NCBI GenBank assembly: GCA_947359465.1 | Contig: OX375880.1 | Coordinates: forward strand, 23,078,714-23,142,713 | DNA length: 64,000 nucleotides | Reading direction: 5' to 3' | From: Metellina segmentata | Taxonomy: Eukaryota; Arthropoda; Arachnida; Araneae; Tetragnathidae | Part shown: in pieces, positions 55,537 to 64,000 of the stretch | How positions within the stretch are numbered: position 1 is the stretch's first letter | Layout of the letters: every line of letters begins with the position of its first letter | Notes under the pieces: generated by a model | Told to the model about the DNA's origin: nothing | The model's database searches: none | What the model saw: the letters and a program-made list of their open reading frames with translations, nothing else | Translations under genes and position numbers: made by a program

Positions 55537-55639
55537 CTATTATATAGGCACTGTAGAGTTTGTATGGTGCAACTGAACTCTCATGTGAAAAAAATTGACG
55601 CAAGGTATGTAAAAGGTTGATCACATCTGTGTTAGCCTT

Positions 55640-56105
55640 TAGATAGAAAGGTTCCTGGTTCGAATCCAGGTCCGGGCATGGATGTTTATAACCGCATGGT
55701 GTTGAGGCGGCTGGTGCACCTTAAATCTGTCGTGTCCGAAAGTCTTCACGTTGGGTTGGTGTGGAAGTTGAAGAGTGGGGTGCCAGCTCAGGTGTTGCCT
55801 CGTCATCTGACCGTGGTTCAGACTTACTCGATGTTGTCCTCGGATCTTTCACTACGGGTTTGATTGGTTTGTTCCCAAACCGTCACCGGACGGACGGAGC
55901 TCAGGTGTTGCCTCGTCATCTGACCGTGGTTCAGACTTACTCGATGTTGTCCTCGGATCTTTCACTACGGGTTTGATTGGTTTGTTCCCAAACCGTCACC
56001 GGACGGACGGAGCTCAATGGGCACGTTTATAGTGACGTCCATTGCACTTACTAACAACTATCTTGTTATAGTTGGTGCAGGTTCAATTCCTGTCAGGCTC
56101 ATTCC
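55640..56105 (+). mobile_element. SINE variant with a 113-bp perfect tandem duplication
   Basis: The head is reduced to TTAGCCTTTAGATAGAAAGG followed by B-box GGTTCGAATCC and the SINE body. From AGCTCA at 55785 a 113-bp unit repeats exactly at 55898 and ends at 56010. After it a different tail (to GGTTCAATTCCTGTCAGGCT) appears, which itself looks like a tRNA T-arm. Confidence 0.85.
55785..56010. repeat. 113-bp tandem duplication, two identical copies
   Basis: Units 55785-55897 and 55898-56010 show no difference on reading. Confidence 0.95.
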
Positions 56106-58908
56106 TCCTTGTGAATATTTCTTTCTTTTGTGTCAATAAAATTCACTGTATGTGTGTCTATTACATGGTATTGTTTGTCTTATGTCTTGTGCAACATTGC
56201 CAAATTTGGCCCTTGAGCCATAAAAACCCTAAACCAACTAACCAAACCGGACCGTCAACAATATCATATTATATTGCTTCATTGCGACGTCAATTAAAGT
56301 GCCCCCCCCCCCACCAATATAAATTACGTTATCAAACTATACCAAAACTGTGATAAGCTACATTTTAAGGAAATCCAATTTTTTACTCGTCAGAAAACGT
56401 CTATCTTTCAACAACGAAACCGAAACTATGCTGTTCCTGTTTTATTGTGTCCTCTATTGCTATCCTCTTTTGTTCTTTAAGGCTGTGGGGCCTGAAATTG
56501 CATAATTTTATCATGTGATTACGGAATGAAACTTTCTGTAATTTGATTCGCTATTCGTAGTCTGTATCTGGCAGATTTTAGACACCGGCGTTGTTACTGA
56601 AATGTGACTGAAATCTTCGTAATATGTCAACATTCGATTTAAATGTTTATTTTTATTCGAGTCGAATAAATGTTACTCTGCTTAATCTGTGTCGATAGCC
56701 AATTTTTTTCAGCAATAACTGATTGCTGGACGAATTTTCCAGTTTGGTGTGTGTGTTAAAATTTTGTGTTTGAAAAATATTGGGTATGAATACACTTTAT
56801 ATATTTCCTTGTGTTGTATGCATTGAATTTTGTTACCAGGTTTCTCTTATTTGTTTTTTCTGTTTACTATATTTTTCAATCAATTTGCCTTTTGTTGTTT
56901 TTGCCTTTTCAGCTGAAAGTGCTTATCCGATTTGATGTGTTAACTAGATTAGTTTGATTAGAATGACGTTTCATATCATACGTAGTATGTTTGTAATATT
57001 TTTTAATTGTTTGAGTTTAAAAAGATGTTGAAAAACAAGACTTCCTGTTTAATAATTTGTTTTGGATTTTTAAACATTTTTTCCTTGTATTTCTCTGAAA
57101 ACTGCTGATGATCAGCATTCTGGAAGTAGTCTTCCAAAACCTTCCTTCCACATTGGCCATGCCATCAGTCTTCTATAATATATGGGTTTCTTAACGGAAA
57201 TAGTGCTTAATAATTCTATACAATAAGTTAATCTCGTAAAATTATTCTTCATTTTTGTACAGATAAAGTTTATGGAGATTTCTTATTCCCCTTTGAAACA
57301 TCCCTCTCCTTATTAAGAATTTATATTTTTCTCACTGCCCATAGTAAAATCCCCTATATTCCATGCAAAATACTAGTTCTGGAGACTTGTAATATATTTT
57401 ATTACTTCTTTTGTAAAAGGGTGAGACTTTACTGAAACACATTTGCCAATTTTTTAACTTATGTCCCATTTTTCTTTACTTTTGTGTTCAGTCTGATATA
57501 CTGCAGGAATGTTTAGCAAGATGTGAAAAATAGTGTAACTTTGTTTGTGAAATGTTTCTACAATTTTCCTCTATCCCCCGATTTTGGTGTTTTTGAATTC
57601 AGTAGATGCTACCACTAGTTACAATGATTGCCAATTGCTGAAGGCCTTGAAAGCTGTATTATGATCGCATGTACTTCCATAGGCAAACTTGAGCGATGTA
57701 TGTGGGTAGTTGTTTGCTGTCCTATGTTGCTTTTAACCATGTGGAAATTGTGATAAGAATAGAAGCAGTATCTGTTAACGCAGAACTTCAAACCATTGGA
57801 AATTATTAGTTGGAATTCAACTACTCATCCATTAAAGTGTGCGCCATATGAACGAACCATAGGAAAATTTTCAGAAGTGCAATCTAGATTCACCATTTTT
57901 CAAAACATGAGCAGTGCAACTTTGTCTATCAAAACATATTTTAGGGTAAATTTGGACTGCACTACTATTTATTGTATTGTAAATTATTTTTCCATTCGTG
58001 GCTAATTTCATCACATGTCAATTTATACAAGGACAGGAGTGGCAAATGTCAGCATGGGTCATAATGCCTTCATAAATCTATCTGAATAGTAAATTTTGCT
58101 GTGGTCTAGGTTTAAACATCAGCGAAAATGCCACTGTATTCATGATTTATGCGGAAAAAGAATTGTTATTCCAGAGTTTAAAAATATTTAATCCCTAAAG
58201 AGAAAGATTCTAGACAGGAAACAACTGAGGTGACTACCTTTAAAAATAGATTAATTGAGCTAATGCATTGGTGTTCAATGGTTCAATAATCAATCAGTTC
58301 TTTAAAAAAATTCATTTATTTTAAATTTTAACAAGTACAGATGATTGGATCTACTATGAGGTGCTCTGACCTTCTATATGCTCTCATTTCTAGATTGTGC
58401 CTTCCAACTTCTTCACAGTGTTTGGCTGCCTCACAACTTGCCATTTGGCGTGATTAATGCCACCAAGATTTCTATTTAGGTGGGGGGGAAAAACAGCATA
58501 CAAAATTGCGCTGTTTCTCAGTTTAATAATAATGAATTAGTTCACATTTTTTTTATTTTGTTAGAAAATAATTTGGGTATATACCCTTTTCAAAATAAAA
58601 TTTGCTTCCATTCTTTGCACAAATATTTCACTGATATGAATTGCCCATTACCTGTTAAAAGTTCGAACAGCATTTTACTGCTGTGGGCCTAATTAATTAT
58701 TTATACCTAATTTAAGCCCTATATCAGTGTCTCTAAGGGGAAAAAAATAGAATTATAAAAACCAGTTATGAGAATTATTAATATTTTACTGGTATTCAGA
58801 TTGTCATGTGCTAATTTGAATAGATGTGAAATAATGTAAATAGAAAATCTAATTGATTACATTGATTTCCAGGTAATGTAAACAGTTGTTATTTCATGCT
58901 CCCTAAGA
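56106..58908. other. Intergenic/5' region of the SEL1L-like gene
   Basis: AT-rich, with a C10 run near 56301. A possible acceptor TTTCCAG ends at 58872, so the start-codon exon may have a spliced 5' UTR. No other gene recognised. Confidence 0.45.
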
Positions 58909-59695
58909 ATGTGGAGAATTCGCTACCTTACATTATTCTACTTTGTGTGTTGCATTTTTCTTTTAACGAAGACTGTTACCTCAGATAAAGATGATAAGAA
59001 ATCTGAGGAAGGACTACATTCACAATCAGATCCACAGACTGAGGATTCTGTTGAAGCTAGTGATACCGATGACGATGACTCAGAATCGAACACTAAACCC
59101 CTGTTTGCTTTCGAAAACGTCTTTGGTGATTATGTAACTAGTGAAATGATGAGCAACTTCTTAGAAAAGAAAGACAAGAAAGAAGACAACAAGTATCTCC
59201 TTACTTCAGAAGAAGTGGACAGATTAATGAAACTGGACAAATTAATGGACAGGTTAACTAAGGATTCACTTGATAATGAAATCTTGAAACAAGAGAAGTT
59301 TAAACAGTTACAAAAAGATTTTTATGATAATATTGTGTTGATGAAAGAAGGAATTCAAGAAATAGAAGAAGAAGAATTTGAAGAGTTACTGAAGTATAGG
59401 GCAGAATATAATAAGATGAAAAAAGAAGAACTACCTGGTTTTTCCAACAAAAAATCTGAATACCCTGAAAGCTCTTCACACGAGGATGTGTCTTCTTCTT
59501 TCACGTTTAAGGATACAGATGAGAACCCCACCTTTAGCGATTTGAATTCTAAAGAAATTTATCATACATCTACAGCAAGTCATAGCTTGATTCCTCCCGA
59601 GATGTCTAGTGCTAAAATTATTGTAACTGAATCGATTCCAAAGCCTAAGCCCAAACCTAAAGTAGAGAAAGAACTAACTGAAGAAGAGAAACAAG
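58909..59695 (+). CDS. SEL1L: SEL1L/Hrd3-like ERAD adaptor, first coding exon
   Basis: The ATG at 58909 follows an in-frame stop at 58879, fixing the start. Residues 1-25 are a signal peptide (MWRIRYLTLFYFVCCIFLLT, cleavage near VTS|DK), so the product enters the ER. A long, highly charged region follows: acidic stretch EASDTDDDDSES, Lys/Glu-rich predicted coiled coil (about 95-180), Ser-rich linker, and PKPKPKPKVEKELTEEEKQ. The exon ends at 59695 (GT at 59696), phase 1. Identification rests on the next exon, which matches the segment preceding the Sel1 repeats of SEL1L, and on the acidic secreted N-terminus. SEL1L binds the HRD1 ubiquitin ligase and feeds misfolded ER proteins into retrotranslocation. 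The fibronectin type II domain of vertebrate SEL1L is absent here. The Sel1 repeats and membrane anchor must lie beyond the window. Confidence 0.68.
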
Positions 59696-62494
59696 GTAAC
59701 ATATTTTTTACATATAATTTTATCAGAATTATCTAGTTTCTTTAATTTTTAATGCAATGATAAATTATTTTAGATTGTCATCTTTAGAAACTATTCTTGT
59801 CATGGTACCAGCTAGGAGAAATTATTGAGGGAGAGGGCTGAGAAAACCTTCACGTATGTTTCCAGAACACTCCATTAGTTGCAGGTTAAGGTGAAAATTA
59901 ATGGTTGCCACTCACCACATGGTGACAATGTTTGAAAGTGGAGACAGAAAATTTTTGCTACAGTCGCCACATTTACTTAAAAAAACATTAATTTTTTGGT
60001 GAAACCTCCGATTTTACGTTTTTTTTTCGAGGACTAAAAAAAAGAAAGAAAAACGTCTGGACACACATACACCAGGGTTCCCACGGTCCTTGTAAAGTCC
60101 TTAAAAGTCCTAGAATTTGTTTTTCCTTACTAGGGGCCCTTGAAAGTCCTTGAAAATTAGGAAACTTGGTGGAAAGTCCTTGATTTTTTTTAACTAGTAC
60201 ATAATAGCGTAATTTCGTGTTGCATTGCTACTTGTCCAGACTAGTTTCCTCCAAAGCAGGTGTGCCATTTGAGCGTCATTCTGAATGAAACCGATGTTTC
60301 CCGCTTTGACACTACAAGATATACTAGTAATGCTATGTCTAGATCGTCCATTTTCCACAGTATTCTGTCCGTCTAAGTTGACACCTCTGGTCTACGTTAA
60401 GACAGCCATCTTGTTATGTCCGCCACATAATGACGTATCACGTTCGCTAGATAACACCACTGCTTTCTTAGGAAACCGTAGCTTTAGCAGTCAGGATGTC
60501 ATTGAAAACCTGTCACACATCCAAAGAAATGAAGCCAAATTCTTATTGCAAAAATATAAAAGTTACAATTGAAAAAAAAAATTTTAAGAAAATTACATTA
60601 AAGATTTCTATTGATGAAAATTTTCTGCAGAATTCAAATCCGTTGAAATTTTTCTCTATCTTTAACGATCACAAAGATAGAAACTCAGACTAGATAATAA
60701 AGAAGCCCCAACACCAGTCAAAACTTTTGATTTATTTTGTTACTCAAACAAAATAAACCATGACAGACGTCTGTTGTAGGCAGTGGACGACAGGAAAATA
60801 GAGATTGTGTCATGTAGATCGAACCGTCTGAACCGAGAGCTCCCATACTCTTCTTCGTGCGACTAAAATAATTTATCGCACGACCGAAATTGATATGTGT
60901 GCAAGTAGCCTGATAACATTGAGTTGAGACAAAAAGCAAAATAAAAAAAGAAAGTCCAAATTTTTACCAAAATTGATGATAAACTTTATTTTTTTTGGCT
61001 ATCACAGTAGTTTTAAAAAAATTGTCTTTTTTTTTTTGTATTCACATTTTTCTTTTTAATTGACAACTTTTGTGTTTGCCTTGTTTTAGGTCGTTATAAA
61101 AAATTTTAGGTCCTTGAAAAATTTGTTTTGGGTTTTGAAAAGTCCTTGAATTTTTTTTGGATAAAGGTGTGGGAACCATGTACACATATATATATAACAT
61201 GTGTATGTATTCTACAAAATATGTGAATGCTTGTAAGTGGCTACTTACAAAATTTCTTTATTTTCAACTTTAGTTACAGGTCTTGTTTAACAAATGCTGT
61301 GAGGTATTGAACATTTTCTTTCCTAGTTACAAATTGTAGCAGATCTGTCTTCAACAAACTTGAGATAGAAGTGGAAATAATCTTTAAATTAACGAAATAT
61401 GATTTGCAAATGAAGGTATCACAGATACAGATACTTGAAAAGAACACTAAAAATTTGTATTTAGGCTTTTGGTATTGGTAAAAACATCACATCTCTTACA
61501 ATATCAACTTTGTTTTTTATTAGTAAAGAATATTCAGAACCCATTCATTTCTTCATTTCCATCGCCAAACAAACAGTCCTTTTCTACTTTTAGAGTCCAA
61601 ATTTCTTTTTTCATTTTGGTATGTGAACATCACCTCATTTCCAAATACTTGAAACGAATTAATGTTCTCTGGATTTTGCCAAACCATATCTTATAGGATA
61701 TTTTGAGTTTTAAAACTGATGGTCCACTTCTGTTTAAGAGACATACATCTGTATTAATTACTTCAACCCAGAACTTCTTTTCCAGGTAGGCAGCCCTGGG
61801 AATGGTTCTTGCTGCTTCTATAATGGTTTTATTTTAAAATTTCACTCTTCCATATTGCTCAAGTGTATATGGAGCACTTTTTTGCTGATGCATGCCTTCT
61901 TCCAAAAGTTTCATAACTTCTGTATTCTTAAACTTACTTCTTCTGTTATCACTACACGGTACTTTTAAATTTTCTTTCAGTTTGTCTTTCAATCATTCTC
62001 AAATATATCTCCAACTTATTTCCCATTTCAGATTTATATTTTGGAAAGTATGCTGTTCTGTGGCTTGAAAAATTGTTCTTTTGCAGAAGAAATTTCGAAC
62101 TCAAATTTTATTGAGTCTGCATGAATTACTTCACAAACTGTTTAGACTTTACTTTCACTACATGTGAGTGGTAGTCTATGTTGGTTTCGAGACATGGCCT
62201 GTAAAATATATTGTCCTATTTATATGGGATATTATCCAGTTTTAAGAAAGATCTTATAGTACTAACATTTTGATGTGCATTTAAATCAGTATAAAAAAAA
62301 ATATACCAAAAAGTTTGACTTTCTTCATCTTTTAACCAACTTTCATGATTTAAATCGGTATTTATTGGACTATGTTATAAATGGTTTAAAACTTTTTCCT
62401 CTTTGTTTTTTATTTTAATGTCAGTTTTATTACTTGAATGAATTTTAAAATTTTTGTTTTTAATAACTGATTTTTTTCTTACTGTCTTTTTCAG
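59696..62494 (+). other. Intron of the SEL1L-like gene
   Basis: GTAACA donor to CTTTTTCAG acceptor. It contains a hAT-like element at 60073-61180. The rest is AT-rich with nothing recognised. Confidence 0.65.
60073..61180. mobile_element. hAT-like element with GTCCTTGAAA subterminal repeats
   Basis: The left end CAGGGTTCCCACGGTCCTTG and inverted right end CATGGTTCCCACACC form a short TIR. AGTCCTTGAAA-type motifs recur at both ends (about 60095-60180 and 61110-61155). The 8-mers outside do not match clearly, so age or end placement is uncertain. No transposase. Confidence 0.65.
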
Positions 62495-62555
62495 CAAATG
62501 TTCTTTATGAAACTGCTTTTATGATTTTGAACTCCACAAAACAGGATAAAAAACG
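62495..62555 (+). CDS. SEL1L: SEL1L/Hrd3-like ERAD adaptor, second coding exon
   Basis: A 61-bp exon from the TTTTTCAG acceptor to a GTAAGT donor, entering in phase 1 and leaving in phase 2. It encodes ANVLYETAFMILNSTKQDKK plus a split Arg codon. This matches the conserved SEL1L segment just ahead of the first Sel1 repeat: small residue, (L/M)Y, T, ILN with an N-glycosylation sequon (NST here), and a closing KKR/KR before EAY. Both splice sites are strong and the frame continues from exon 1. It continues in an exon outside the window or too short to see. Confidence 0.72.
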
Positions 62556-63099
62556 GTAAGTATTAATTGATTAGTTTGAAATTATTTTTTTGTTTAACAA
62601 AATCTCTGAAATTACCACTCTTGTTTCTAAGAAAACGTAGTCAATCTCATTTGAGGCATTTAGACTTAATTTTTTCAATGTTCAATTGCAGTTAAACAAG
62701 CTTAGAAAATTCAAACTGGTCTTGTGCTAAAGACATCATAATATGCAACACATTTTCCAATTTTAATAGTAATGTATACAATAAACTAAAGATTTGTAAA
62801 CAGAATTTATATATAGTTTCTAGTCCTTGAACAGAGATATTACTGCTTATCTATAATGCAGTTTAATTTTGACATAAAACCCATGAAACCATTAATTTAA
62901 CAAAACTGGGAACCATGTCGTGATGTTCGTCATATCAAACGTAGTGGTCTCAAACTAAATTTAAAACTGTTAAACAGGAGCAATGTTTTGAGTAACATTT
63001 ACACTTATGCTTTAATCTGAATATTCGATGCCATCAAACCAATGAGCAACGAGAACAGGAATAATTATGGATTCTGTCATTCCCATTAATCTTTTGCCG

Positions 63100-63354
63100 A
63101 CCAACCAGTATAGTGGTTAAGGTGTTATAGCCTCTAGATCGGAAGGTTCCTGGTTCGAATCCGGGTCCGGGCATGGATGTTTGTAAGCGTATGGTGTAGA
63201 GGCGGCTGGTGCACCTTAAATCTGGCATGGCTGAAAGTCCTCACGTTGGGTTGGTGTGGAAGTTTGGAGAGTGGGGTGCCATCTCAGGTGTTGCTTCGTC
63301 ATCTGACCGTGGTTCAAAATTACGAGGTGTTGTCTTCGAATCTTTCCCTTAAGG
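63100..63354 (+). mobile_element. tRNA-derived SINE, 3' end replaced by a hAT MITE
   Basis: The head CCGACCAACCAGTATAGTGG, B-box GGTTCGAATCC and body to TCTTTCCCTTAAGG are intact. At 63355 it is replaced by the hAT end CAGGCCTCGAAATAG. Confidence 0.88.
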
Positions 63355-63545
63355 CAGGCCTCGAAATAGATTTTTTTATACAGGTGCACAGGGTGCACCT
63401 AAGTTTTAAAAATAGGTGCACAGATTATATTTTAGGTGCATATTTAAAAAAACGTAATATATGTGCATTAATGTAATGTAAACTACTTTAATAGTTGGGT
63501 ATGTTTGGATATGTTACCAGTATATAGTAAATAAAAATATTTAAA
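63355..63545. mobile_element. Truncated hAT MITE end (CAGGCCTCG family)
   Basis: CAGGCCTCGAAATAGATTTT then GGTGCACAGGGTGCACC and a body matching the inverse of 7870-8064. The homology fades after about 63545. Confidence 0.8.
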
Positions 63546-63693
63546 CATTTTTTTATCTGCGAAATTATTACTTACAAATATTCAGTCATCATCAGACAAT
63601 GGTGGACAATCAGAAACGTCTACGTTTTTGGCAGATCTCTACCCATAAGATTTAGTGTCCATCCCTCTTTTTGTATTTTTCCTTCATTGCAAC

Positions 63694-63987
63694 TAGATCG
63701 GAAGGTTCCTGGTTCGAATCCGGGTCCAGGCATGGATGTTTGTAAACGTATAGTGTAGAGACGGCTGGTGCACCTTAAATCTGTCGTGGCCAAAAGTCCT
63801 CACGTTGGGTTGGCGTGGAAGTTTGGAGAGTGGGGTGCCAGCTCATGTGTTGCTTCGTCATCTGACCGTGGTTCAAAATTACGAGGTGTTGTCCTCGGAT
63901 CTTTCCCTTAAGGGACTGATCCCGGACCATCGTCAATAGCCCGTTGTGTTGCTCTAGTACGACGTTAACTAAAAATTACCAAATTTA
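63694..63987 (+). mobile_element. 5'-truncated SINE with 13-bp target duplication
   Basis: CCTTCATTGCAAC at 63681-63693 recurs at 63988-64000, at the very end of the window. The SINE lacks its A-box head but keeps the B-box, body and CTAGTACGACGTTAACT end. Confidence 0.93.
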
Positions 63988-64000
63988 CCTTCATTGCAAC

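Larger units (their letters stand above)
52513..55555. mobile_element. Outer hAT-type element (TAGAGTGCC family) with self-insertion
   Basis: Starts TAGAGTGCC at 52513 and ends GGCACTGTA at 55555; GAGTTTGT is duplicated at 52505-52512 and 55556-55563. Its right terminal repeat is split by a second, inverted copy (53844-55536). The body matches 19437-20449 plus a further internal segment. Confidence 0.92.
62556..64000 (+). other. Second intron of the SEL1L-like gene, to the window edge
   Basis: Two SINEs and a hAT MITE end occupy 63100-63987; 62556-63090 holds nothing recognised. Confidence 0.55.

Noticed and set aside
63100..63180. Possible tRNA gene with A- and B-box
   Set aside because: Acceptor stem and anticodon arm do not form a proper cloverleaf, and the sequence continues into a repeated SINE body.
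63177..63476. 99-codon frame, and similar frames at 54077 and 55678
   Set aside because: These translate the SINE body, which reads open in several frames; no evidence for a protein.

Overview
This window looks like arthropod nuclear DNA, most likely a spider. It is AT-rich, its genes are split by GT-AG introns, and most of the sequence is layered DNA transposons (Tc1/mariner, hAT, Harbinger-like, Mutator-like, Helitron) plus a tRNA-derived SINE. The SINE body and the Tc1 relatives resemble, from memory, sequences common in orb-weaver (araneid/nephilid) assemblies. That placement is an inference and was not searched.

Only three host loci can be supported. (1) The 3' end of a receptor-type protein tyrosine phosphatase, plus strand, three exons (2274-2461, 4251-4386, 9426-9491) with the stop at 9489-9491. 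It encodes the end of a membrane-distal D2 domain in which the catalytic signature and the WPD-loop aspartate are both replaced, so a pseudophosphatase. (2) A complete 944-codon intronless gene on the minus strand (40999-43833) for an AP-2 adaptor alpha subunit, best read as an old but intact retrocopy. (3) The first two coding exons (58909-59695, 62495-62555) of a SEL1L/Hrd3-like ERAD adaptor, plus strand, continuing past the window edge.

Layout. 1-2.3 kb: intergenic or intronic DNA with a diverged triplicate ~340 bp repeat. 2.3-9.5 kb: PTP exons; the last intron holds a hAT MITE with a perfect 8-bp target duplication and a Tc1 fragment whose 3' part is tandemly triplicated. 9.5-15 kb: intergenic sequence, SINE pieces, a palindrome-rich TIR element and a Harbinger-like MITE. 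15-17.5 kb: a Tc1 and a mariner element nested in an older repeat. 17.6-21 kb: two tandem Helitrons, the second interrupted by a Mutator-like MITE (9-bp duplication) and a hAT element (8-bp duplication). 21-37 kb: three more Tc1/mariner elements, one carrying a LINE between 114-bp direct repeats, a hAT MITE made of CATCGATG palindromes, and a 2.26 kb TIR element with repeated subterminal motifs. 37.5-40.6 kb: an inverted pair of Helitron-like copies beside the AP-2 alpha gene. 44.5-50 kb: a multi-level transposon nest. 50.7-55.6 kb: Harbinger MITE, hAT-like coding remnant and a hAT element that inserted in reverse into its own relative's terminal repeat, making a ~3 kb palindrome. 55.6-64 kb: SINEs, the SEL1L-like gene and an intronic hAT element.

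The three host genes are not obviously linked in function (receptor signalling, clathrin endocytosis, ER quality control). The transposon strata record the order of insertions: many junctions still show exact target duplications, so several insertions are young. I found no CRISPR array, no true tRNA or rRNA gene and no bacterial-type operon. No single undescribed molecular system is evident. The strongest candidates for new biology are the AP-2 alpha retrogene, the self-inserted hAT palindrome and some apparently uncatalogued MITE/SINE families.
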